From Thiodiazotropha sp040506705 (GTDB taxonomy: Bacteria; Pseudomonadota; Gammaproteobacteria; Chromatiales; Chromatiaceae), in NCBI GenBank assembly GCA_040506705.1, contig JBEVWG010000042.1:8295-72294 (forward strand): 64,000 nucleotides of DNA. Reading direction: 5' to 3'. Of the stretch, positions 8,803 through 16,820 are shown one piece after another (positions within the stretch are counted from its first letter, which is position 1; the number at the start of each line of letters is the position of its first letter). A program made the position numbers and the translations under genes. Below the pieces are notes generated by a model that did not search any database, had not been told where the DNA came from, and saw only the letters and a program-made list of their open reading frames with translations.

Positions 8803-9984
8803 TCAACCCTGAAAGCGCTTTCTCTGGTTACGTCCATCACGCTTGCAGTCATACATGGCTTGATCCGCCTGAGAGTAGAGTTGGTCTACCAGTTGGCCAG
8901 GGGTTAATGCTTGATCAGGATCTTTCGGCAACCCTGTGATACCGATACTGACCGTTAAATTAACATTAGGGCGAACGCCACCGGTCTCAAGGTTAGTCAA
9001 GCGCTCTTGAATTCGCTGCGCCATCAGATCTGCGCCTTCGATCCCTGCCTCTGGCAAAAGGATCACAAACTCTTCACCACCAACCCTGGCAACCAGATCA
9101 CCACCTCGAGCCTCCTCTAACAATATCCTCGATATAGCAGCCAAAACCTGATCACCAACCAAATGCCCCCATTGATCATTGACTCGCTTAAAGTGGTCGA
9201 CATCTATCAGCATCAGACTACAAGGTTGCTCCGAGCGAATAGCCCGTGACAATTGCGCTTCAGCTTCATTAAAGAAGTAGCGTCGGTTATTTAAACCAGT
9301 CAACTCATCAACCATTGAAAGCTGCTGATAACGCTTGCGCAGTCTGTTGGCCTCATCAAGAGCCTTAGCAAGATCATCTGTTCGCTGATCAACCAGCAAC
9401 TCCAGCTCATGCAGCATACGGTGGTTGTATATAATCTGCCCCAAGCAGCTACTAAACAGACTTAAAGTATGCTGCTGCCAAGGTTCAAAATACTCCGGCA
9501 TCGGATGTGAAGCATTGAGCACACCAAGAACCAACTCCCCCATCTTTATCGGCGCACTGATCAATGAGCCGGGCATTTCAGATCCCTGATGTCTGTGAGC
9601 TATAAAATCATGACTCTGGCCACAATCCCTGCAGTATTGCAATTGCCCTGTGGCATAAGCTACCCCAACTATGCCCTCACCCGACTTGAACTGCATAGTT
9701 TGTTGCTGAGATTTAGCATTCGCTGTGCCGATGATCTCAGCATGGGACTCAACCATGCTTCGCCCGACCACACAATTCAGCACCCCATCTTCCAATCGAA
9801 ATACTGAGCAGTTGTCGATATTCTGATACCGCACCAGCTCATCCAAGGCCTTAGCCAGCAACTCGTCTTCACTGACTCGTTCAATATTTATTTGAGAAAG
9901 TGCCCTCAGGGCAGATAGGGAATCCAGCAAGCTGAAGAAGCGCTCTCTTAAGTCCATCGAGGTCTGGTTAAACGAAAGATCCAT
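8803..9984 (-). CDS. GAF-GGDEF diguanylate cyclase
   Basis: This 393-residue soluble protein has a GAF sensor domain (about residues 35-190, with a CxxC pair in YCRDCGQSH at 118-125), a coiled linker (195-225) and a GGDEF domain (230-390). The active-site motif is GGEEF at 302-306. RGGD at 293-296, five residues upstream, is the RxxD inhibitory site, so an active cyclase with product feedback is expected. It makes cyclic di-GMP from two GTP. The Cys/His cluster in the GAF domain could bind a metal or heme-type ligand, but this is inference. The gene follows the HDOD gene by only 12 bp on the same strand, which makes a two-gene signalling operon. Confidence 0.92.
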   Translation of the reverse strand: MDLSFNQTSMDLRERFFSLLDSLSALRALSQINIERVSEDELLAKALDELVRYQNIDNCSVFRLEDGVLNCVVGRSMVESHAEIIGTANAKSQQQTMQFKSGEGIVGVAYATGQLQYCRDCGQSHDFIAHRHQGSEMPGSLISAPIKMGELVLGVLNASHPMPEYFEPWQQHTLSLFSSCLGQIIYNHRMLHELELLVDQRTDDLAKALDEANRLRKRYQQLSMVDELTGLNNRRYFFNEAEAQLSRAIRSEQPCSLMLIDVDHFKRVNDQWGHLVGDQVLAAISRILLEEARGGDLVARVGGEEFVILLPEAGIEGADLMAQRIQERLTNLETGGVRPNVNLTVSIGITGLPKDPDQALTPGQLVDQLYSQADQAMYDCKRDGRNQRKRFQG

Positions 9985-9996
9985 CTGACGCTCCTG

Positions 9997-10863
9997 TCAA
10001 CTCGCCAACAAATTGGCAATTAATTTGATCTCATCTTCCTTGTCCAAAAAACCTGCCTTGATATGGTCTAGCGATTCTGCTGACAATCCACAACAATCAG
10101 ATAGTGTTGATCTACACTGCTTAACCAGTGCTCCATCTTCATCAGTGTGGTTTAGCCAGCAGGAGACAGCGCCAACCAGGATGACCTCTTTACTATGTTC
10201 ATCCCTAACCTGTTGACTCATCTGCGAAATCACAGCCACAATCAGACTTGGCAAATGCCATCTATCAGCTAACCAGGCACCGGCCTCACAGTGATTGATG
10301 CCTATATGTTCATTTTCCAGCGCAATAATATCTGCATCACTACCTTGCTGACGCGAAATCTGTATGACTTTGCTATATAGCTCAGGAAAAACGTGTACCA
10401 GCACCAAAACACCAATATTTAATAGTAGTCCTGCCAAGTAGACTGCATCCGGGTCTGACCGATCATCCGTAGTGCTCTTGAGTGAGAGTTGCCTGGCAAG
10501 GGTGGCCAAATAGAGGGAATCACGCCAGTAGCGTTTTAAATCAAAATGGTGACAGCCGGAAATATCGAAGGCGCCGCTCACCGCGATGCTGAAAGATAGA
10601 CTTTTTACCATGTTCAGCCCCAATACACGGATGATGGCATCCTCAACCTTGAGCACAGGATTTTGTTGTCCAAAATAGGCAGAGTTTGCAAGCCCCAGAA
10701 TCCTGGCCGCCAATCCCGGATCCTGATTGATGACCTCGGCCAGCTTATTCAGCGCCAGATCCTCTTCACTCAATAGAGTAAGCAGGCGAGTAGCAGTCGC
10801 TGAAAGTGGTGGCAGATGCTGCAGCTTTAGAATCTGTTGTTTCGCTTGTTGGGCCGTTTGCAT
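9997..10863 (-). CDS. HDOD-domain signalling protein
   Basis: The product is 288 residues and is almost entirely one HDOD domain (about residues 10-210), recognised by LPPLSATATRLLTLLSEED near the N-terminus, INQDPGLAARILGLANSAYFG, and GINHCEAGAWLADRWHLP. HDOD proteins are non-catalytic relatives of HD phosphohydrolases and usually act in signal transduction, often beside c-di-GMP enzymes. The start ATG at 10863 is the only in-frame ATG at this position. It is the first gene of the operon with the GAF-GGDEF gene, so the two proteins probably work in the same pathway. The 226-bp region upstream separates it from the divergent nrtR gene. Confidence 0.9.
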   Translation of the reverse strand: MQTAQQAKQQILKLQHLPPLSATATRLLTLLSEEDLALNKLAEVINQDPGLAARILGLANSAYFGQQNPVLKVEDAIIRVLGLNMVKSLSFSIAVSGAFDISGCHHFDLKRYWRDSLYLATLARQLSLKSTTDDRSDPDAVYLAGLLLNIGVLVLVHVFPELYSKVIQISRQQGSDADIIALENEHIGINHCEAGAWLADRWHLPSLIVAVISQMSQQVRDEHSKEVILVGAVSCWLNHTDEDGALVKQCRSTLSDCCGLSAESLDHIKAGFLDKEDEIKLIANLLAS

Positions 10864-10976
10864 AGATTTATAGTAATAGTCAGGGTTGAAGTAGTCGTTT
10901 CATCCTTACACTTCTAGCGGCGACAAAAGCTTGATCTTTAACCTTCTATTTAACTAAGTCTTTCAATTCTGTGATG

Positions 10977-11002
10977 GTGTACTTAATACACTAACAAGTG
11001 TA
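10977..11002. promoter_or_regulatory. Overlapping palindromes upstream of nrtR-nadA, NrtR operator candidate
   Basis: GTGTA (10977-10981) pairs with TACAC (10987-10991), and TACACT (10987-10992) pairs with AGTGTA (10997-11002). The central half-site is shared, so three half-sites alternate in orientation within 26 bp. The cluster sits 88 bp before the nrtR start, where an operator for autoregulation of a NAD-synthesis regulator would be expected. Assignment to NrtR is inference from position and symmetry. Confidence 0.5.
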
Positions 11003-11089
11003 CCATTTCTCCATATCAGCCCCCTTTGTGATACCCCTTATCTTACCTAAAACAGAGCAAGGTCAATTTTTTCGCGACACAGTTTTGAG

Positions 11090-11770
11090 ATGAATCTGCA
11101 GAAGAGATACAACTACGATTACCCACATCCAGCAGTGACTACTGATGTTGTTCTATTCACCATCCAGATGAATATCCTGTCTGTACTGCTGATAGAGAGG
11201 AAAAATCCCCCCTTTCAGGGTATGTGGGCCCTACCGGGTGGCTTTCTTGATATCGACGAAGACCTGGAAGCTTGTGCAAAACGTGAGTTAAACGAGGAGA
11301 CCGGTATTGAAGGCGTCTACCTGGAGCAGCTCGGTACTTTCGGTGCCCCGCTTAGAGATCCACGGGAAAGAGTAATCAGCGTTACCTACTTTGCCCTAAC
11401 TCCTTCAGATCATCTGAGCCCCAAGGCATCCAGCGATGCAGCCAAAACCGCATGGTTCCCCATCAACAAGCTACCTGACCTGGCATTCGATCACGCTGAC
11501 ATTATCGACAGGGCCAGAAAACGCCTGATTGCCAAGCTGGGCTACACTACGATTGCATTTCAGATGCTCCCGGATAGCTTTACACTGAGCCAGCTGCAGT
11601 CTGTCTATGAAGTCCTGTTGAACGAAAACCTGGATAAACGAAATTTTCGTAAAGGCATTCTTGCCCGTAACATTATCCGTGAGACAGGTGAATATTCCCG
11701 CCTGGGAAATCATCGTCCTGCAAAAAACTACCAAGTCATCAACCCGACACAGGTTGAGATCATCAAATAG
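11090..11770 (+). CDS. nrtR: NrtR-type Nudix/winged-helix regulator of NAD metabolism
   Basis: The 226-residue protein has an N-terminal Nudix domain and a C-terminal winged-helix-like region of about 80 residues (FTLSQLQSVYEVLLNENLDKRNFRKGILA), which is the NrtR architecture. NrtR proteins repress NAD biosynthesis and salvage genes and release DNA on binding ADP-ribose. The Nudix box is complete (GFLDIDE, then REL.EETGI), so unlike many NrtR proteins with eroded boxes this one may still hydrolyse a nucleotide-sugar substrate. It is directly upstream of nadA (14 bp), which strongly supports the assignment. No strong ribosome site is seen before the ATG. Confidence 0.88.
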   Translation: MNLQKRYNYDYPHPAVTTDVVLFTIQMNILSVLLIERKNPPFQGMWALPGGFLDIDEDLEACAKRELNEETGIEGVYLEQLGTFGAPLRDPRERVISVTYFALTPSDHLSPKASSDAAKTAWFPINKLPDLAFDHADIIDRARKRLIAKLGYTTIAFQMLPDSFTLSQLQSVYEVLLNENLDKRNFRKGILARNIIRETGEYSRLGNHRPAKNYQVINPTQVEIIK

Positions 11771-11784
11771 ATAACGAGATTTTC

Positions 11785-12849
11785 ATGAATGTTGAATCTT
11801 TGAAACTGCCTGATATCAAGGTCCCTGAACACCCTCAGTGGCCAACTCTGACAGAGCCGGAAAAACAGCAGCTCAAAGCTCAGATTAAAGAGAAACTGAG
11901 CCAGCAAAATGCGGTTCTGGTCGCACACTACTACACCGATGCTGACCTTCAGGCGCTAGCCGAAGAGAGTGGAGGTTGTGTCGCCGACTCTCTGGAAATG
12001 GCCCGATTCGGTGCAGCCCAGGATGCGGAAACATTGGTCGTCTGTGGGGTTCGCTTCATGGGTGAGACCTCCAAGATACTCAATCCGGAAAAGCGGGTCA
12101 TCATGCCCGACCTGAATGCAACCTGTTCACTGGATGAAGGCTGTCCTGCAGATCAGTTCAGTGCCTTCTGCGATGCTCACCCCGAACATACCGTGGTGGT
12201 TTACGCCAATACCAGCGCAGAGGTCAAGGCTCGCTCCGACTGGGTGGTTACCTCTGGTATAGCAATGCCAATCGTCAAGCATCTGGCATCCCAGGGCAAA
12301 AAGATTCTCTGGGGCCCTGATCGCCATCTGGGTAGCTATGTGCAGCGTGTTTCAGGGGCAGATATGCTGATGTGGCCAGGCTCCTGTGTTGTACATGAAG
12401 AGTTCAAGGCTGTTGCATTGGAACGTATTCGGCGTCTGCATCCCGATGCTGCTGTATTGGTGCATCCGGAATCTCCGGAAAATGTAATTCTACAAGCCGA
12501 TGTGATCGGTTCGACGACTGCTCTGATCAAAGCGGTATCCGATATGGATAACAAGGAGTTCATCGTTGCCACTGACGGGGGCATCTTCTACAAAATGCAG
12601 CAGATGGCTCCGGAGAAGACGCTCATCGAAGCACCAACCGCCGGTGAAGGAGCGACCTGTGTCAGCTGTGCACACTGCCCCTGGATGGGCATGAATGCAC
12701 TACAGAACCTCAATCGGGTTCTGGACTCTGGTGCAAATCAGATTGAGATAGATCCTGAGCTACGTGAACAGGCTGTCATCCCCATACAACGCATGCTCGA
12801 CTTCGCAGCTCAACAAGGTATCGGTATGAAGGATAAAGGCAATGCCTGA
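11785..12849 (+). CDS. nadA: Quinolinate synthase NadA
   Basis: NadA condenses iminoaspartate with dihydroxyacetone phosphate to make quinolinate, the first dedicated precursor of NAD. The 354-residue product is the normal length. The three [4Fe-4S] ligands are expected in the visible stretches GGCVADSLEMARFG, LNATCSLDEGCPADQF and CVSCAHCPWMGMN; AHYYTDADLQALA is the N-terminal family signature. It is the second gene after nrtR with a 14-bp gap, so it should be under the same control. nadB and nadC are not in this window. Confidence 0.96.
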   Translation: MNVESLKLPDIKVPEHPQWPTLTEPEKQQLKAQIKEKLSQQNAVLVAHYYTDADLQALAEESGGCVADSLEMARFGAAQDAETLVVCGVRFMGETSKILNPEKRVIMPDLNATCSLDEGCPADQFSAFCDAHPEHTVVVYANTSAEVKARSDWVVTSGIAMPIVKHLASQGKKILWGPDRHLGSYVQRVSGADMLMWPGSCVVHEEFKAVALERIRRLHPDAAVLVHPESPENVILQADVIGSTTALIKAVSDMDNKEFIVATDGGIFYKMQQMAPEKTLIEAPTAGEGATCVSCAHCPWMGMNALQNLNRVLDSGANQIEIDPELREQAVIPIQRMLDFAAQQGIGMKDKGNA

Positions 12850-12998
12850 TTTTGTACTACAGTCATTCACTGCTAATGTCTCAATCCTGCATTACAACCC
12901 TTGTTAATGGGGCACCGATTGACTGCGGGCTGTGCCTTGTCTTGAGTCATTTGCGGGCCTCTAAAAACGTCAAACAATATAGGACAGTGCGCTAGGCC

Positions 12999-13868
12999 AT
13001 GACTGACTTCATTCTCGATTATGAACTGACAATTCGCCTGAGTATCTTTGTTGCTATCTTTGCAGCCATGGCAGTTTGGGAGTTTTTCATACCCTGTCGC
13101 CAGCTTATCTTTACCCGAAGCCGCCGCTGGAGCTCAAACCTCGGCATTGTTATCCTCAACACTCTTTTACTGCGTCTTCTCTTTCCTGCTGCTGCGGTAG
13201 GGTTTGCCGCATTCATCGAGGAAAAGGGCTGGGGACTGCTGAATGAGGTCAACCTTCCGCTCTGGCTGAGTGTGGTGATTGCAGTTATTCTGATGGATCT
13301 GGTGATCTATCTGCAACATGTCATGGTGCACGCCATTCCCGCTTTGTGGCGTCTACATCGAGTACACCATGCCGATCCAGACTACGATCTGACGACAGGC
13401 GCCCGTTTTCACCCAATTGAAATAGTGCTCTCAATGTTGATCAAAATCACCACCATCGCTGCGCTGGGCCCTTCTGTGATAGCGGTGTTGATCTTTGAAG
13501 TGGTTTTAAACAGTATGGCGATGTTCAACCATGGCAATGTATCCCTTCCAGCACGACTCGACCGGATCTTACGCTGGCTGGTTGTGACACCGGATATGCA
13601 TAGAGTTCACCACTCGGTTATCCCAAAGGAGACCAACAGCAATTTTGGATTTAACCTATCTATCTGGGATCGACTCATGGGCACCTATATCGCGCAGCCT
13701 CAGCTTGGTCATCAACAGATGAAAATCGGGGTTGGATCTTTGCAGAACCCAAACCTGATCACAAAATTACCTGGTATGCTGAGACTACCTTTTCTAAAGG
13801 ATCACCAGGAAAGTGACGAATATAATATCCAAGATAGATCCTGGCCAAACCAAGGAGATAGTCAGTGA
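12999..13868 (+). CDS. Fatty acid hydroxylase / sterol desaturase family membrane protein
   Basis: The 289-residue integral membrane protein has hydrophobic segments near residues 12-30, 45-70, 85-110 and 150-180. The histidine clusters that bind a di-iron centre are present: HVMVHAIPALWRLHRVHHAD, FHP, and MHRVHHS. These are the hallmark of the fatty-acid hydroxylase superfamily, which hydroxylates or desaturates lipids with O2. The substrate is not predictable; carotenoid, sterol and alkylglycerol enzymes share the fold. The next gene begins inside its stop codon (GTGA overlap), so the two are translationally coupled. Confidence 0.85.
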   Translation: MTDFILDYELTIRLSIFVAIFAAMAVWEFFIPCRQLIFTRSRRWSSNLGIVILNTLLLRLLFPAAAVGFAAFIEEKGWGLLNEVNLPLWLSVVIAVILMDLVIYLQHVMVHAIPALWRLHRVHHADPDYDLTTGARFHPIEIVLSMLIKITTIAALGPSVIAVLIFEVVLNSMAMFNHGNVSLPARLDRILRWLVVTPDMHRVHHSVIPKETNSNFGFNLSIWDRLMGTYIAQPQLGHQQMKIGVGSLQNPNLITKLPGMLRLPFLKDHQESDEYNIQDRSWPNQGDSQ

Positions 13869-14638
13869 GTTTAGAGACCTATGACGTCTACTTTTCGGGT
13901 GCACTGCTCAAAGACAGTGATCCAGAAAAGGTCAAGCGCAAGATCGGAGCCATGTTCAAATTGGAAGGGGATCGGCTGGAGCGTCTTTTCAGCGGTAAAC
14001 CTATGCCGATTAAACGGGGCGTCGACATGGATCGGGCAATAAAATTCCGTGTTGCCTTCCGGGATGCTGGAGGACTCGTGGATATCGTACCCGCAGGTCA
14101 ACCTGCACCACTCCCTAAACCGCCAGCAGCTGCTCGTCCTCAACAGACTCAGACCGCCCCCACTGCAGCTACAACGGAGACTCTCACCCTGGCAGATGGC
14201 CCGCTTGAGGTTCCTGAAGAGCCCCCTCATAGGGAGATCATTGCTCCGGACTACCCACTCTCCTCAAATGAGGGGTTCGACCTGTCTGATTGTACAACCG
14301 AGACCGTCCCCCAGAAGATACCCGATATCAGCGCTCTCGACCTGACCAAACCAGGCGCTCTACTGGATGAAACAGAGGAGCCAGAACCCCTCGAAATAGA
14401 CACAACTGCCCTGGAACTGGATAGCTCAGATGACAATCTGGACGACCAGACACCGCCTGAGCCGCCAATCATCGACACCAACGATCTATCACTCTCAGCC
14501 GCCAATCAGGGTAGCCTGGAGGATTGCCAAACCCCAGTGGAGGCTGCCCCTATACCCAACCTGGATCATCTGAAGATTATCGAAGGGGATGAGAAAGAGA
14601 GCCAGGGAAAGGCACAATTTAAGATATCAGAAGACTAG
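13865..14638 (+). CDS. Unknown protein with short conserved N-terminal domain and acidic tail
   Basis: The start is a GTG at 13865 overlapping the stop of the hydroxylase gene, with AAGGAG nine bases upstream; there is no nearby ATG that would keep the domain. Residues 1-78 form a compact domain (YDVYFSGALLKDSDPEKVKRK, LFSGKPMPIKRGVDM, FRDAGG) of a type found at the N-terminus of several gammaproteobacterial membrane or regulatory proteins. The remaining 180 residues are Pro/Glu/Asp-rich, of low complexity and probably disordered. No signal peptide or membrane helix is visible. The function is unknown; coupling with the hydroxylase suggests a partner or chaperone role, which is inference. Confidence 0.7.
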   Translation: MSLETYDVYFSGALLKDSDPEKVKRKIGAMFKLEGDRLERLFSGKPMPIKRGVDMDRAIKFRVAFRDAGGLVDIVPAGQPAPLPKPPAAARPQQTQTAPTAATTETLTLADGPLEVPEEPPHREIIAPDYPLSSNEGFDLSDCTTETVPQKIPDISALDLTKPGALLDETEEPEPLEIDTTALELDSSDDNLDDQTPPEPPIIDTNDLSLSAANQGSLEDCQTPVEAAPIPNLDHLKIIEGDEKESQGKAQFKISED

Positions 14639-14646
14639 CCATCGGC

Positions 14647-15594
14647 TCAGAAATCCAGATAGGTCTCCATTGATGACTTGGTAGCATCGGAGAGCCCTTC
14701 GGACTGCTGTTGATCCACAGGACGACCTGTTTCCAGGATACCCTCCATGGCGCCAAAGGTTCGCTCAGCATAAAAACGCAACAGCAGGCGTTGATCATCA
14801 TCACTCATCCATATGTGCACCGCCTCACCTAAATCCCCATTTTCCGGGTCGATCTCCCTTAACTTAAGCTTGAAGGTCTCTCGATCCCAACCCGCCCGCA
14901 GCAGACGTTCACGACTTACGTCAATTCGGAACCACTCGATCTCCTTGCCGTTGTATGTTGAAAACTCTATTGGATTACCACTCTCGAGCGGCATGCCTCG
15001 CAAACGATGTATCAACCCCATGTAGTCTAAAGCATCTTCTCCCTTCATCTCGATGGCTTGAGTCTGTGTCAGGGCGCTCCACTCTGTTTGAGTGAGTGTG
15101 GTTACCGGTCGCAGTTGTAGCGGGGGAATTTCCGGCTCAACCACCTCATCCTCACCTGTCTGATAGTGAAAGGCCTGTCCCGATTTCCGGTCGAACAAGA
15201 AAAACTCCTCTCGCTCGACCCTTGCTTTTAGAGTTTTGACTGCGATTAAGGGATGCAGTTTATGAGCATCCAACCAACTCCGGTATTTGAGTCGAACTGG
15301 ATAGAGCATCTCAGCTTTCGAATAGGGTTCAGTAGTGACTTGCAGATTAGTGATATAGGCTGGCGAATCAAACACCTCACCCATATCCTGCTCGACCTCT
15401 AAAGTCATTTTGGCGATATCCAGCTCCACATAGCCAGTTATCAGGCCACGGAACTTCAGCGTGTACTCCAGGTTTTCGCCAAGCATAGGTTGACTTGCAG
15501 CCCCAACTACGGCGCTCATCCCCCAAAGTATCAAGGTCATAAATAGGGCTTCAATTCGCAGAATCATCCCCTGGTGTGTTTGCCGACCCCTCAT
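14647..15594 (-). CDS. DUF3108-like secreted protein
   Basis: The 315-residue product begins with a signal peptide (hydrophobic stretch about residues 12-32, ending GAAS), so it is periplasmic. The mature part is beta-rich and starts ENLEYTLKFRGLITGYVELDI, similar to the opening of DUF3108 proteins; later segments RAGWDRETFKLKLREI and VHIWMSDDDQRLLLRFYAER also fit that family. No catalytic motif is evident. It converges on the preceding gene with 8 bp between stops. Two later ATGs (residues 10 and 18) could be the start, and the signal peptide works with any of them. The function is unknown. Confidence 0.65.
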   Translation of the reverse strand: MRGRQTHQGMILRIEALFMTLILWGMSAVVGAASQPMLGENLEYTLKFRGLITGYVELDIAKMTLEVEQDMGEVFDSPAYITNLQVTTEPYSKAEMLYPVRLKYRSWLDAHKLHPLIAVKTLKARVEREEFFLFDRKSGQAFHYQTGEDEVVEPEIPPLQLRPVTTLTQTEWSALTQTQAIEMKGEDALDYMGLIHRLRGMPLESGNPIEFSTYNGKEIEWFRIDVSRERLLRAGWDRETFKLKLREIDPENGDLGEAVHIWMSDDDQRLLLRFYAERTFGAMEGILETGRPVDQQQSEGLSDATKSSMETYLDF

Positions 15595-15702
15595 TGACTA
15601 TACTCGACAAAGCCCTGTTGGCACGTTTCTCGCAGAATAGTGCATAACTTAGTAAACCAGAGCATTAAGCGTCAATTTTTTGTCTCGAGAGGATTAAAAG
15701 TC

Positions 15703-16056
15703 ATGATAAACCCTGTCAACAGCGAAAAAACCATTCAAACCGCGACAGATAGATCCAGCCAGTCCAGTGCCGAGACAAAATCGGAACAGGTAGGAAGCAG
15801 CAGAGAGTCCGTACAAGAGACCCAGGCTTCAACCAGTAGCCGATCCACCGTTGATATCGACAATGCACGCCAGCTCTATGAAATGGAAACATCCCGCACC
15901 GAATCAGCTGCCGCCATCTCCACACCACAGCAGGCACGTTCGCTGTTGGATACGCTGGTACAACAGATTACCAGTTCACCAGAATCGGCCGCTGAAGCTC
16001 AATTAGCGCAAGTTACCAAGCCGCTAGCCAATCTGTTGGCAAGTGCGCCAGCCTGA
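15703..16056 (+). CDS. Small Ser/Thr/Gln-rich hypothetical protein
   Basis: I prefer the ATG at 15703 (MINPVNSEKTIQT), which has AGAGGA ten bases upstream, over an ATG 63 bp earlier without a ribosome site. The product is 117 residues. The first 65 are low-complexity Ser/Thr/Gln/Glu; the C-terminal 50 (ARQLYEMETSRTESAAA, QQARSLLDTLVQQITSSPE) are predicted helical. There is no signal peptide, membrane helix or known motif. Its 3' end converges on the RCK gene with 35 bp between. I do not recognise the family. Confidence 0.6.
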   Translation: MINPVNSEKTIQTATDRSSQSSAETKSEQVGSSRESVQETQASTSSRSTVDIDNARQLYEMETSRTESAAAISTPQQARSLLDTLVQQITSSPESAAEAQLAQVTKPLANLLASAPA

Positions 16057-16091
16057 TCTAGTGGTAAGTTCTATACCTGCTCGCCACATAT

Positions 16092-16820
16092 CTATTGATC
16101 ATCTAAACCGCTTAAGGGTTCCGGTTGATTGCCTAACACCCCCTCTCTTAAGCGGCTGATCTCCTTTACATGGCCTATGACAACCAGGATATCACCAGCA
16201 TCTAGCCTGTGGTCAACACCACTATTGGAAAAGATCAGCTGATTCCCCAACTCCAGATCAACCACACCCAGCACAATCAGGTTATAGCGTTTCTCCAATT
16301 GTAAATCGCTCAACTGCATACCGGAAAGCACCGATTTCTCAGGAATCTCAATTTCTGCAATATCGATTGCTTTACCAAATAGCGTGTTTTCAAGCACCTC
16401 AACCAGATAGGGTCGTTCAATGATCTCATGCACCCGTTGGCCACTGATTTCATAGGGGTCTATCACCTTTGTTGCCCCTGCAGCCATTAGTCTTTTACTG
16501 GATTCAACAGATTCCGACACAGATACAATCTTCAAATCGGGATCGAGTGCCCGAGCCGATAGAGTCAAAAATAGGTTTTTTGGTTCTTCGGCAAAGAGAC
16601 AAAAAATTGTTTTCACCCAATCCCCAATGCCGATACCCAACAGCTTTTCGTCATCCGTATAGTCGATCACACCTGCCTGCAATCCTTTCGCCAGCAGTGA
16701 ACCAACTTCATCCAGGTTATTACTGTAGAGGTAGACCTCTATGTCACGATCGGATAACTGCATCGCCACCTCATGACCCAAAGCACTGCAACCGAATATC
16801 AAGGTATCCCGTCGTCCCAT
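16092..16820 (-). CDS. RCK (TrkA-N/TrkA-C) domain protein, K+ channel partner
   Basis: The start ATG at 16820 overlaps the stop of the channel gene (TAATG) and has GAGGGG seven bases upstream, so I prefer it to an ATG 24 bp earlier. The 242-residue soluble protein has an N-terminal Rossmann RCK domain (IFGCSALGHEVAMQL instead of the classic GxGxxG) and a C-terminal TrkA-C domain (about residues 140-230, ending GDILVVIGHVKEISRLRE). Such domains bind nucleotides or ions and gate potassium channels. Coupling to a channel gene that already carries its own RCK domain suggests a hetero-oligomeric gating ring, which is inference. Confidence 0.85.
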   Translation of the reverse strand: MGRRDTLIFGCSALGHEVAMQLSDRDIEVYLYSNNLDEVGSLLAKGLQAGVIDYTDDEKLLGIGIGDWVKTIFCLFAEEPKNLFLTLSARALDPDLKIVSVSESVESSKRLMAAGATKVIDPYEISGQRVHEIIERPYLVEVLENTLFGKAIDIAEIEIPEKSVLSGMQLSDLQLEKRYNLIVLGVVDLELGNQLIFSNSGVDHRLDAGDILVVIGHVKEISRLREGVLGNQPEPLSGLDDQ

